Assembly: GCF_002355435.1 (NCBI RefSeq)
Contig: NZ_AP017313.1
Coordinates: forward strand, 2,728,001-2,792,000
DNA: 64,000 nucleotides
Source of the DNA: Mucilaginibacter gotjawali
Lineage (GTDB): Bacteria > Bacteroidota > Bacteroidia > Sphingobacteriales > Sphingobacteriaceae
Direction of reading: 5' to 3'
Shown: in pieces, positions 37,063-45,122 of the stretch
How the letters are laid out: the number at the start of each line of letters is the position of its first letter
How positions within the stretch are numbered: the first letter of the stretch is position 1
The notes under the pieces: model-generated
Databases searched by the model: none
What the model saw: only the letters and a program-made list of their open reading frames with translations
Told to the model about the DNA's origin: nothing
Position numbers and translations under genes: made by a program

Positions 37063-38321
37063 TATTTTTTATAAGTGATTTTATAAATAGTGCCATGCTG
37101 ATCATCGCTTACATAAAGTGAACCGTCAGGGCCCTGCGCCAGGCCGCACGGGCGGTGAGCGGCACCACCGGGTGATTTATTCGCGCCGGCAAATCCATCG
37201 GCAAAAACCTCCCATTTGCCATCCGGTTTGCCATCCTTAAACGGTTGAAATACCACACAGTACCCGGCCTGTGGCAATGGAGCCCTGTTCCATGAACCAT
37301 GAAAGGCAATAAAAGCGCCGTTTTTATATTTTTCGGGAAATTGGCTGCCGGTATAAAATAGCAAACCGTCTGGTGCATAGTGGCCGGGGTAAGCTGCCAC
37401 CGGGTTGATGTACTTCGGATCAGCAGGCTTTTTACCATCGCCGCCATATTCAGGGCCGAGCATGTTTTTATTTTGCATCCAGTCGTAATAAACATACGGC
37501 CAGCCGGCATTGTCGCCTTTTTTTATAGCAAACATACATTCAGATGGTAGCTCTGCCGACTGTTTTTCAGTATAAAGGTTCGGATAAAGATCGTGCAGCG
37601 CGTCGCGTCCATGCTGCATCACAAACAGTTGGTTATCCTGTTGGTTCCACGAGATACCAACAACGTTTCTTAAACCCCAAGCATAATGAACGCCATCGCC
37701 ATAGTGCTGGTCGGGTTGATTAACTTTAAATTGCCAGATTCCGGCTGCCGAATCCAATATTGGACAGCCGGTTGCCTTAGGATCATAGTCGCTGCATATA
37801 TTTGAGTATGCGCCGATATTAACGTAAATATTCCCATCATTATCCAGGCATATGGCTTTCGGTTCGTGCATCCTCCTGCCAATTAAGCCCGTAACTATTC
37901 GTTCCGGCTGGGCCTGGGGAACCACCTCATTTTTATCGTTTAATTTAAAACGAAAGACATCTGTATTATTGGAGGCATATAAATACCCATCTTTAATAGC
38001 GATTCCAGTGCCGCCGAAATCGCCAAAGGTCGATTTCAAGGTAGCCTTATCGCCGTCAATATGATATACCAATATACTTTTCCCTTTTCTGTTATTGGCC
38101 AGGTGTACATACAGATCATTTTCCGGGGTAACCACCATGTGCCTTGGACTGCCGGTGTTTTCGGCAATTGCCACAGCATTAAAACCTGCAGGAACAGTTA
38201 GTCCGGTACTGGCAGTGGTATTTGAACCTGCATTTGGGGCATCTTTACAGGCATTAAAAACAATAAGCCCAATTACTGCGAATACCGGCAATAACGGAAG
38301 TATCAATTTTTTTATTTTCAT
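37062..38321 (-). CDS. PQQ-type sugar (sorbosone/glucose) dehydrogenase lipoprotein
   Basis: A 419-residue lipoprotein (signal peptide with Cys25 in VFNAC). It has a six-bladed beta-propeller of the soluble glucose/sorbosone dehydrogenase family: repeated blades such as DNDGNIYVNIGAYSN, AWGLRNVVGISWN and HRPCGLAQGPDGSLYVSDD. A PQQ-binding role is inferred from the family. It would oxidise a sugar in the periplasm and pass electrons to the cytochrome c encoded by the overlapping next gene. It is divergent from the Crp/Fnr regulator gene, 121 bp away. Confidence 0.88.
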   Translation of the reverse strand: MKIKKLILPLLPVFAVIGLIVFNACKDAPNAGSNTTASTGLTVPAGFNAVAIAENTGSPRHMVVTPENDLYVHLANNRKGKSILVYHIDGDKATLKSTFGDFGGTGIAIKDGYLYASNNTDVFRFKLNDKNEVVPQAQPERIVTGLIGRRMHEPKAICLDNDGNIYVNIGAYSNICSDYDPKATGCPILDSAAGIWQFKVNQPDQHYGDGVHYAWGLRNVVGISWNQQDNQLFVMQHGRDALHDLYPNLYTEKQSAELPSECMFAIKKGDNAGWPYVYYDWMQNKNMLGPEYGGDGKKPADPKYINPVAAYPGHYAPDGLLFYTGSQFPEKYKNGAFIAFHGSWNRAPLPQAGYCVVFQPFKDGKPDGKWEVFADGFAGANKSPGGAAHRPCGLAQGPDGSLYVSDDQHGTIYKITYKK

Positions 38322-38442
38322 AAGTCAATTTCTATTTGGTATCCAAAGTTAATTTAAAGTGCGGTAAATTAGAAACCACATTTTGTAGTATTCATGTGAC
38401 AGCATTTAATATTTGATTTATTAAATTAACAATTACCAAAAT

Positions 38443-38988
38443 ATGACAATGTACCGCGACCACGCAATAAATATCAATTCAGAAAAATACAGGCATTTGC
38501 TGATAGAAAAAACTATCCCCGCGAAGACGATATTGCTGAACGAAGGCGAGGTTTCAAGGAACGCTTATTTTATAAAGAATGGTTGTTTGCGGTTATGGTT
38601 TAATAATAAGGGCAAGGATATCACATTTCAGTTCTTTTTTGAAAATGAAGCAGTCTCGTCTGCTGAAAGTTTTCGGAGCGGTGAGCCAAGTTTATTCAGC
38701 ATCGAAAGTATCGAACCCTCAACTATTTGCATAATCAGCAAAAAGAACTTTGAAAATATATTGATGAACGACCCGGAATATGCTGCATTAATACAGGGGA
38801 CAATTGTGAAACGGATGTCGCATTATTCCAGGCTTTTTATGTCATATATCAAAAATACCCCCGAGGAGAGGTATCGGGAACTGTTAAAAAACAGCCCGCA
38901 TATTATCAAAAGAATTCCGCAGCATTATATAGCTTCCTATTTAGGGATCACTTCAGTTTCTTTAAGCAGGATTAGGAACAGGTTATAA
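38443..38988 (+). CDS. Crp/Fnr family transcriptional regulator
   Basis: A 181-residue protein with an N-terminal cyclic-nucleotide-binding-like barrel (GEVSRNAYFIKNGCLRLW) and a short C-terminal helix-turn-helix (HYIASYLGITSVSLSRIRNR). No iron-sulphur cysteine cluster is present, so it is not an FNR-type oxygen sensor. It is divergent from the sugar dehydrogenase gene and could regulate it or the next oxidoreductase gene (inference). The Bacteroidota members are often unlinked to cAMP. Confidence 0.9.
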   Translation: MTMYRDHAININSEKYRHLLIEKTIPAKTILLNEGEVSRNAYFIKNGCLRLWFNNKGKDITFQFFFENEAVSSAESFRSGEPSLFSIESIEPSTICIISKKNFENILMNDPEYAALIQGTIVKRMSHYSRLFMSYIKNTPEERYRELLKNSPHIIKRIPQHYIASYLGITSVSLSRIRNRL

Positions 38989-39075
38989 ATTACGCAGCCT
39001 GCCCGGGCATTTATTAACAAATGTTATCGCCGTCCTTCAGCTGCCTCGCCAAATTTGTGTTAAATACATAGCACA

Positions 39076-39669
39076 ATGAAAACAGCAATCATTTTCAATC
39101 ATCCCTATGCGGGCAGTTATTGCACTGCACTGCTGAATGCGGTTACCAGCGGTTTACAAAAAGCCGGGCACGAAGTCGACCTGATCCACCTTGATAACGA
39201 TAAATTTAACCCGGTAATGAGTGCACAAGACCTGAAAGGATTTAAGGCGGGGCAACCCTGCGATCCAATGGTTTTGAATTATCGCAGCCGTTTAAATACC
39301 GCCGACCACCTGGTGATGTTGTTCCCTATCTGGTGGGAACTGATGCCTGCAATGACTAAGGGGTTTATTGATAAAGTGATTTTTCCTGGTGTTGCCTATG
39401 ATTATGATAACACCGGCCGTTTTCCTAAAATGATCAAAAGATGGCATGGCCTTAAAAGCATAACTGTTATTACCACGATGAATACTCCATCACTGTTCTA
39501 CAGGCTGGTTTTTGGGAATGCCATTAAAAAGGCAATTTTAACCGGCACATTCAGGAAATTGGGTTTTAGTAATTGCAAATGGATCAGTTTTAATATGGTG
39601 AAATTTGTATCCGGTGTAAAGCGGGAAAAATGGCTGGTTCGATTAGAAGAAAGCTTTGCAAAGTATTAA
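39076..39669 (+). CDS. NAD(P)H-dependent flavodoxin-fold oxidoreductase
   Basis: A 197-residue member of the flavodoxin_2/NQO1 family. AIIFNHPYAGSY is the FMN/FAD phosphate loop and LFPIWWELMPAMTKGFIDKV the isoalloxazine-binding loop, followed by GVAYDY. It reduces quinones or similar electrophiles with NAD(P)H in the cytoplasm. It lies 87 bp downstream of the Crp/Fnr gene on the same strand and is a possible target of it. Confidence 0.9.
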   Translation: MKTAIIFNHPYAGSYCTALLNAVTSGLQKAGHEVDLIHLDNDKFNPVMSAQDLKGFKAGQPCDPMVLNYRSRLNTADHLVMLFPIWWELMPAMTKGFIDKVIFPGVAYDYDNTGRFPKMIKRWHGLKSITVITTMNTPSLFYRLVFGNAIKKAILTGTFRKLGFSNCKWISFNMVKFVSGVKREKWLVRLEESFAKY

Positions 39670-39976
39670 TAATAAGCAAGATATAACCCTGGTGTATTAT
39701 TTAAATATATTCTGTATTTATGACATTTAACAGAATATAATTTTGTTTAATGTTTAATTTATAAAATATAAGTTATAGCACATTAAACTATTGTCGTTTT
39801 CCATCGTCCTAGATGTATAAAAATTAACAGGAAGAAACTTAAGTAGAAGCAACAAATAAACTATAAAACTACGATATGTTTCATCACAACTAAACAATAA
39901 AGAAAATATCATTAACAATAAAAATCAAACAACGTTAATGATAGTTTCATCGCAACTTAAAAAAAAATCGAACAAG
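39670..39976. other. AT-rich spacer/leader with a direct repeat
   Basis: No gene was seen. Two similar copies of GATA(T)GTTTCATCnCAACT lie at 39873-39895 and 39940-39961, the second just before the start codon at 39977. The second copy also contains an in-frame ATG (39938) that would add 13 residues ahead of the signal peptide; I consider it untranslated. Confidence 0.45.
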
Positions 39977-40813
39977 ATGAAAAAGTTAGCATTATTATCA
40001 GCAATAGCAATAAGCGGTTTTATGATTAACACTGCAAATGCGCAAATCGGTGTACGTGTAGGTATTGGTTTTGCTCCTCAGAGGGCTATATATGCCACTT
40101 ACCCTGCTGCAGTACAAACCCCTGTTAATGAAGACGGGGACGACTATTATTACCTGCCTGATTTAGGTGTATATTACAACGTTACTGACCAGTATTATGT
40201 TTATTTTGACGGCAACGAATGGATTACTGCCGAATACCTGCCGGGTGCTTACCGCGACTACGACTGGAGAAACGCCCGCAGGTTTGAAGTAAGAGCTAAT
40301 CGCCCGTACATGCACGACGACGTTTACAGGTCAAGATACGAAGGTGTACGCTTTGAAGGATGGGCACATCGTGATGGTGATCATTTCGACGGGGGATATG
40401 CCAACAGGGGCGACAGGGATGGTTACCGGGATTTTGACAGGGATCATTACAGGTATACCCAGCCTGCCCCATATAACCGGGATAACGATCATCGTTTTGA
40501 CGGAGACCGCAGGGCCTTTAGCCAACCAGTTCAGGAGCGCAGGGATCACAGGGGGTTTGACAACCGCGACCAGGGTTTCAACAGGCAGCCTGTGCAACAA
40601 AACAGGGATAATAACCACGGGTTTGACAACAGGGGCCAGGGATTTGATAACTATCAGAATGACCGGAATCGTGGAAATGATAACAGGGGCCAGGGTGCAG
40701 ATAATCGTCAGAACGACCGGAACCGTGGCAATGATAACAGGGGCGTGGATGCCCATTATGGCCAGAACGATCATCAAAATGGGGATGCCAACCGCAGAAT
40801 GGCAAAATTTTAA
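39977..40813 (+). CDS. Secreted Asp/Arg/Asn-rich repeat protein
   Basis: Start chosen at the Met that opens a normal signal peptide (MKKLALLSAIAISGF ... ANAQ), giving 278 residues. The first 100 mature residues form a compact Tyr-rich part (YYYLPDLGVYYNVTDQYYVY) seen in small exported Bacteroidota proteins. From about residue 130 onward the sequence is low complexity, dominated by D, R, N, G and Q, with imperfect repeats of QNDRNRGNDNRG and FDNRxQGF. It is probably disordered and multivalent outside the cell or in the periplasm. The function is unknown. Confidence 0.8.
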   Translation: MKKLALLSAIAISGFMINTANAQIGVRVGIGFAPQRAIYATYPAAVQTPVNEDGDDYYYLPDLGVYYNVTDQYYVYFDGNEWITAEYLPGAYRDYDWRNARRFEVRANRPYMHDDVYRSRYEGVRFEGWAHRDGDHFDGGYANRGDRDGYRDFDRDHYRYTQPAPYNRDNDHRFDGDRRAFSQPVQERRDHRGFDNRDQGFNRQPVQQNRDNNHGFDNRGQGFDNYQNDRNRGNDNRGQGADNRQNDRNRGNDNRGVDAHYGQNDHQNGDANRRMAKF

Positions 40814-40844
40814 TCTGGGATTGTCGAATAGTTTGAATATGTTG

Positions 40845-40877
40845 AAAAGGGCTGCCGTAAGGCGGCCTTTTTTATTT
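40845..40877 (+). terminator. Hairpin terminator
   Basis: AAAGGGCTGCC - GTAA - GGCGGCCTTT with one mismatch, followed by TTTATTTTT. It runs straight into the palindrome that starts at 40879. Confidence 0.85.
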
Positions 40878-40878
40878 T

Positions 40879-40963
40879 TCTGAACCAGGATTACACTGAT
40901 TTTTTTGATTTATCAGATAAAAAGTCCTGAAAATCATTTAAATCAGTGTAATCCAGGTTCAGA
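40879..40963. repeat. Long palindrome, TCTGAAC-ended
   Basis: 24-bp arms at 40879-40902 and 40940-40963 differ at one position only. They read TCTGAACC(A/T)GGATTACACTGATTT, with a 37-bp centre. The element fills the space between two convergent genes and shares its ends with 20388-20490 and its core with 36580-36610. Confidence 0.75.
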
Positions 40964-40968
40964 AATAC

Positions 40969-41922
40969 TCAATACTTACTTGCGCTATTCAGCAGATCAA
41001 TAGCATCGCTGGTTAAATTAAGCTTGGTTGATTTGACCAGTTCTTCCAATTGTTTCAGGGCGGTGGCGCTGGCGATAGGGGCGGTAATACCTGGCCGCGC
41101 CATGATCCATGCCAGGGCGACGGCAGCCTGGCTGGCATTCACGTCAGCGGCAACCTTATCAAGGGCCGCCAAAATTTTATACCCGCGCGGGCTAAGCATG
41201 CTTTTTACGCCGGCGCCGCGGCTACTTTGCGACAAATCATTCTCTGAACGGTATTTGCCGGTCAAAAATCCGCTGGCAAGCGAATAGTAACTGATCACGC
41301 CGATATTTCTTTCCCTGCAAACCGGCTCATACTCATTTTCATAACCCTCCCTTGCGTACAGGTTATACTCGGGCTGCAGGCACTGGTAAGCGGCAAGGTT
41401 ATTGTCCTTACTCACCTGCAGGGCCTCTTTTAGTCTTTCTGCCGAAATGTTTGACGCCCCGATTGCCTTTACTTTTCCTTGTTTTACCAGGCTGTCAAAC
41501 GTCTCCAATGTTTCAAAAAGCGTGGTATCAGGGTCATCTTCGTGCGACTGATAAAGATCAATATAGTCTGTTTGCAGCCTTTTCAATGATGCTTCAACAG
41601 CTGCTGTAATGTATTTTCGCGACAATCCTTTTTTATCACCGCCCATAGGTTTACCAACTTTGGTTGCAATGACCACTCTATCCCGATTACCCGATTTTTT
41701 TATCCAGTTGCCAATTATTGTCTCCGATTCTCCACCCTTATTGCCCACACCCCACGTTGAATAGACATCAGCAGTGTCAATCAGGTCCAGGCCTGCATCA
41801 ACAAAGCCATCAAGGATGGTAAATGAATCTTTCTCATCTATCGTCCAGCCAAACACATTGCCGCCCAATGCGAATGGCGCTATTTTTATTCCGGAGCTTC
41901 CTATTTCGCGTTTTTCCATCAT
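40969..41922 (-). CDS. Aldo/keto reductase
   Basis: A 317-residue NADPH-dependent TIM-barrel reductase. DLIDTADVYSTWG holds the catalytic Asp and Tyr, RVVIATKVG the Lys, and DYIDLYQSHEDDP the His. GITAPIASA marks the cofactor-binding end. The WGVGNKGGESETIIG stretch is of the YajO/Tas-like AKR11-13 type. The substrate is unknown. It is 11 bp downstream of the small gene at 41934, on the same strand. Confidence 0.92.
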   Translation of the reverse strand: MMEKREIGSSGIKIAPFALGGNVFGWTIDEKDSFTILDGFVDAGLDLIDTADVYSTWGVGNKGGESETIIGNWIKKSGNRDRVVIATKVGKPMGGDKKGLSRKYITAAVEASLKRLQTDYIDLYQSHEDDPDTTLFETLETFDSLVKQGKVKAIGASNISAERLKEALQVSKDNNLAAYQCLQPEYNLYAREGYENEYEPVCRERNIGVISYYSLASGFLTGKYRSENDLSQSSRGAGVKSMLSPRGYKILAALDKVAADVNASQAAVALAWIMARPGITAPIASATALKQLEELVKSTKLNLTSDAIDLLNSASKY

Positions 41923-41933
41923 CGTTTTATTAT

Positions 41934-42158
41934 TTACTCGCCTATTTTTTCTGCTAGTTCATCAATCCACGAACTTAAATAGGGCTCGGTGCCTTCAATT
42001 CGCTGCCAGTTACCATCTTCGTCTTTTGCGATCACCAGGTGCAGGCTCCCGTCTATCGATTTAAATTCCCAGGCGCTGCCATCATCATTCAGTTGGTCTG
42101 CTATTCCGTCAATCGGTGAATCAGGGCCGGTAAGTGTTGTTTCAAATTGCTTTTTCAT
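41934..42158 (-). CDS. Small acidic conserved-type protein, unknown function
   Basis: A 74-residue acidic protein (MKKQFETTLTGPDSPIDGIADQ...). It is predicted to be mostly beta (WEFKSIDGSLHLVIAKDEDGNW), ending in an amphipathic helix (SSWIDELAEKIG). No signal peptide or membrane segment is seen. The compact charge pattern and its place 11 bp before the aldo/keto reductase gene support a real gene. Confidence 0.7.
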   Translation of the reverse strand: MKKQFETTLTGPDSPIDGIADQLNDDGSAWEFKSIDGSLHLVIAKDEDGNWQRIEGTEPYLSSWIDELAEKIGE

Positions 42159-42242
42159 GTTTAGATTTTCATTTAATAACAGCTATTGTTGTTTAGTGTT
42201 TGATTGTTACGCATCTAAATAAATTGATTCTATCTTTACTTC

Positions 42243-42476
42243 GTGGAAAATGTAAAACCTGATTCGAAGATATTGATTGAAGTGGTACAAACCAAAATGC
42301 CCTATGGCAAATATAAAGGAACCCCCATTTGTGATCTGCCTGTTTATTACCTTGAGTGGTTGCATAGCCGTGGCCTTCCACCTGGTAAATTGGGTATGTT
42401 GCTTGCAACAGCTTTCGAAATTAAAACCAATGGTTTACAGGTTATATTAAATAAGATTAAGCAGTCGCTAAGGTAG
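42243..42476 (+). CDS. DUF3820 family protein
   Basis: A 77-residue protein starting with GTG. The DUF3820 signature is clear: MPYGKYKGTPICDLPVYYLEWL and GLPPGKLGMLL. The family resembles a nucleic-acid or exonuclease-associated accessory module, but no activity is established. No good alternative ATG exists upstream. It is a single small gene between the divergent gene at 42158 and a spacer with nonamer repeats. Confidence 0.85.
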   Translation: MENVKPDSKILIEVVQTKMPYGKYKGTPICDLPVYYLEWLHSRGLPPGKLGMLLATAFEIKTNGLQVILNKIKQSLR

Positions 42477-42519
42477 TTGGGAGAGGTTTTAAGTGTTGGG
42501 AAGGTTTGATGATTTTTTT

Positions 42520-42565
42520 AACTTTTTCCGACGTTTACAACTTTTCCAACGATTTTAACTAAATA
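42520..42565 (+). repeat. Nonamer array (AAC plus six bases)
   Basis: AACTTTTTC, CGACGTTTAC (one extra base), AACTTTTCC, AACGATTTT, AACTAAATA. It parallels the array at 17562-17597, including the AACTAAA end, but here the next gene starts 120 bp later. Confidence 0.6.
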
Positions 42566-42685
42566 TGTTGTAAGGGTTGCACGATCATTGCGACTAACCA
42601 TCAAAAATTAACAAACAATTACGCGCGCATGACCATCCGTTACCACGGCAGTCAGCGTATATTCAATTATCAAATTTAGAATGAT

Positions 42686-43336
42686 ATGAAACGAATTATT
42701 TTGTATGTAGCCTGCAGCTTATTCTTTGCAGGATGCGCTTTGGGACAAGCCGGCAACGACTTTGCAACTCTGCCAAAACCAAAACCCGGTGAAGAGGTTG
42801 CCACTTTTGGAGGCGGCTGTTTCTGGAGCATGAGCGAAGCGATGTCTGAACTGAAAGGGGTTAACAAAGTTGTCTCCGGCTATGCGGGCGGTACCACCCG
42901 AAACCCAAGCTATGAAGATGTAAGCTCACGCACAACAGGCCATGCCGAATGCGTGCAGGTATACTATGACCCCAAAGTGATCAGTTATGCAACGCTGGCA
43001 CATGCTTTCTTTTTTGCCCATGATCCAACGGAACTTAACCGCCAGGGCCCTGATGAAGGGACAGATTACCGGTCTATTGCTTTTTATCGTACCCCCTTAG
43101 AAAAAGAGATCTTGCTAAATACGATAAAACAGGTCAATGCTTCAAAGCATTATCCTGATCCGATAGTAACCCAGGTAGTATCCTTCAGTGTGTTTTATCC
43201 AGCTGAAAAATATCACCAGGGATACTATAGACTGCATGGCGACAACCCCTATATTGGCGCTGTATCAGAACCAAAGGTGATGAAATTCAGGAAAGCAGAA
43301 AAAGCTGAATTAAAGCCGGAGTTTCAGCAAAATTAA
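42686..43336 (+). CDS. msrA: Exported peptide-methionine (S)-S-oxide reductase
   Basis: MsrA reduces methionine-S-sulphoxide in proteins. This 216-residue form starts with a lipoprotein-type signal (LFFAGC, Cys17), so it acts at the periplasmic side. The catalytic Cys45 lies in FGGGCFWSMSEA, followed by VVSGYAGG, and the conserved HAECVQVYYDP and YHQGYY stretches. Resolving cysteines at the usual C-terminal positions are not evident, so recycling may need a partner. It is followed by a strong terminator. Confidence 0.94.
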   Translation: MKRIILYVACSLFFAGCALGQAGNDFATLPKPKPGEEVATFGGGCFWSMSEAMSELKGVNKVVSGYAGGTTRNPSYEDVSSRTTGHAECVQVYYDPKVISYATLAHAFFFAHDPTELNRQGPDEGTDYRSIAFYRTPLEKEILLNTIKQVNASKHYPDPIVTQVVSFSVFYPAEKYHQGYYRLHGDNPYIGAVSEPKVMKFRKAEKAELKPEFQQN

Positions 43337-43359
43337 ATATCCGGAATATTAATGATGAA

Positions 43360-43398
43360 GGGCAATAAGTTCAATACACGAACTTATTGCCCTTTTTT
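43360..43398 (+). terminator. Hairpin terminator
   Basis: A perfect 13-bp stem GGGCAATAAGTTC/GAACTTATTGCCC, 7-nt loop, then TTTTTT. Confidence 0.92.
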
Positions 43399-43481
43399 AT
43401 TATTAACGATAATTATATTTTTAGTTTGATGCAACTTAATATTGGGAAACTTAGTCTATTAGCTAAACTTAATTAAAGGAG

Positions 43482-44522
43482 ATGAAAACTTACTTACTAC
43501 TATTGTTTATTGCCTGCCAAAGTTGTGTAGCTTTAGGGCAGGATTGGAATAAATCGCCTTACGAAACAAAGTCATTGGCAAATGATGCCATCAAAAATGT
43601 TTATGTAAAAACATCAGGCGGCAGCATTACCGTTAGCGGAACCCCCGGTGAAACGCCAAGGGTTGAAATTTACGTTCATGGTAATAATAATAGTGACCTT
43701 ACCAGGGAAGAGATCAAAAAACGCCTTGAAGCCGATTATCAGCTTGAGGTTTCAGTTAGCAACAACGAAGTGCATGCCTTTGCAAAAAGAAAACATGAAG
43801 GCGGTTTTAACTGGGATTGGAGAAAGCAGCTCAGTATCAGCTTTAAGATCTATGTACCAAAAGCAGTAAATACTCACCTGGAAACCAGCGGTGGCAATAT
43901 TCATTTGGATAATTTATCCGGCAATGAAAATTTCAGCACCAGCGGCGGCAGCTTACATCTTAACGCACTTGCAGGTATAATTAAAGGCGAAACATCAGGT
44001 GGAAGTATTGAAGTTTCAAACTCAGCCGATGACATTAACCTGGAAACCAGCGGCGGGAGTATTAAAGCAATGGATTGCCATGGAAAAATAAGGCTCGAAA
44101 CCTCCGGTGGCTCATTACACCTCCAGGATTTAAAGGGAGAGATCCATGCTGAAACCAGCGGTGGCAGCATCCATGCAGATAATATAGAAGGTGAATTGAT
44201 CACAGGTACCAGCGGCGGCAGTGTCGACCTTACCCGCATGGCCTGTAGCCTGCAAGCCGAAACAAGCGGCGGCAGCATGAATGTGGATATGGCCCGCATA
44301 GGCAAATATGTAAAACTGGATGTGAGCGGAGGCCACGTAACCCTGCGATTACCGGCAAAACAAGGCCTTGATCTAAATCTGTCTGCCAATAGGATCAGCA
44401 AACCTGACCTGAGCGGATTTAGTGGTGAATGGGAAAAAGATCATGTACGAGGTAAGCTAAACGGCGGCGGTGTCCCGGTTAATGTGGATGCAAGCGGGCA
44501 CCTCGACATTAGTTTTAACTAG
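43482..44522 (+). CDS. Secreted DUF4097 beta-helix repeat protein
   Basis: A 346-residue exported protein (signal peptide to about residue 19, CVALGQD) with DUF4097-type repeats. TSGGS or TSGGN recurs every 18 residues from about residue 133 to 260, eight times in exact register, plus an earlier TSGGS and a later VSGGH; this predicts a regular right-handed beta-helix or solenoid. An AAAGGAG sequence stands directly before the ATG. The function of DUF4097 proteins is not established; many are near envelope-stress loci. Confidence 0.88.
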   Translation: MKTYLLLLFIACQSCVALGQDWNKSPYETKSLANDAIKNVYVKTSGGSITVSGTPGETPRVEIYVHGNNNSDLTREEIKKRLEADYQLEVSVSNNEVHAFAKRKHEGGFNWDWRKQLSISFKIYVPKAVNTHLETSGGNIHLDNLSGNENFSTSGGSLHLNALAGIIKGETSGGSIEVSNSADDINLETSGGSIKAMDCHGKIRLETSGGSLHLQDLKGEIHAETSGGSIHADNIEGELITGTSGGSVDLTRMACSLQAETSGGSMNVDMARIGKYVKLDVSGGHVTLRLPAKQGLDLNLSANRISKPDLSGFSGEWEKDHVRGKLNGGGVPVNVDASGHLDISFN

Positions 44523-44778
44523 TGTCATATCGATCATAACATAAATTGGCTGATCGCCAATCGACAAGTTCGTTGAACGCAAAACAGGGTTTACAAAGGG
44601 TTAACACAATTCGGGATTTAAATTTTATAAATAGCTAATAGTAAGTTGTTTATATGTTTACACATCAAAATAAGGTTTACACTATTTTACGTAACCACGA
44701 CCCGGTATTTAAGCTGTTCTGATCAAGCCTGAACGTCAATTTATTCGCGACAAGACACTAATTTAAAGAGTATAACCC
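44523..44778. other. Spacer without recognised feature
   Basis: AT-rich stretch between the DUF4097 gene and the terminator at 44779. No convincing reading frame, RNA or repeat was seen. Confidence 0.5.
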
Positions 44779-44822
44779 AAAAATGGGGTTAAGGATTTCA
44801 AGTTTTCTTAACCCCATTTTTT
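44779..44822 (+). terminator. Strong hairpin terminator
   Basis: Stem AAAAATGGGGTTAAG/CTTAACCCCATTTTT with a 13-nt loop and a following T. It lies 257 bp after the DUF4097 stop codon, so it might end a longer 3' region or an unseen small RNA. Confidence 0.8.
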
Positions 44823-44891
44823 ATGGAACGTTCTTACGTTCGCAAATAATCAACCCCCCACCCGGGCTAAAAACCGCAAACCGCAGCTTCT

Positions 44892-44924
44892 TTCGGACTT
44901 TCGGTCTTTCCCGACTTTCGGTCT
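44892..44924 (-). repeat. Octamer array (AGTCCGAA type), reverse orientation
   Basis: Plus-strand units TTCGGACT, TTCGGTCT, TTCCCGACT (one extra base), TTCGGTCT are the complement of the AGTCCGAA/AGACCGAA octamers at 30216. The array ends 6 bp before the permease upstream element. Confidence 0.65.
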
Positions 44925-44929
44925 CCCAC

Positions 44930-45038
44930 AACTGTATCATAACCGTACACCAGTGTTACACCTTCGAACAGTTCTATTCGTAAACAAAAATATATACTAT
45001 TGATTTTCAGCGTAGTAAGTGTTTGGTATGTATTTTAA
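44930..45038 (+). promoter_or_regulatory. Permease-array promoter cassette A (enhancer-like plus -24/-12-like)
   Basis: A 20-bp element AACTGTATCATAACCGTACA at 44930-44949 is followed by TGTTACACnTnCGAACA (44954-44970) and TATTCGTA. TTTGGTATGTATTTTAA lies at 45022-45038. Cassette B (60423-60533) has the same elements at nearly the same spacing (92 versus 94 bp). TTGGTATG resembles the -24 half of a sigma-54 promoter, but the -12 GC is AA, so that assignment is tentative. Confidence 0.6.
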
Positions 45039-45122
45039 ACTAAGATGTTCGGAGGAGACAGAAAATTGCGCTTTACATTGTCTGAAACATAGGGAAATAG
45101 ATGATTGAATATATTAAATACC

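Noticed and set aside
40344..40883. 179-residue plus-strand frame overlapping the secreted D/R/N-rich protein
   Set aside because: It lies in another frame of a low-complexity repeat; the product is a Thr/Ile/Gly-rich shadow without start context, whereas the main frame has a signal peptide.
45022..45038. Firm call of a sigma-54 promoter
   Set aside because: The TTGGTATG half fits, but the required GC at -12 is AA in both cassettes, so only a sigma-54-like label is justified.
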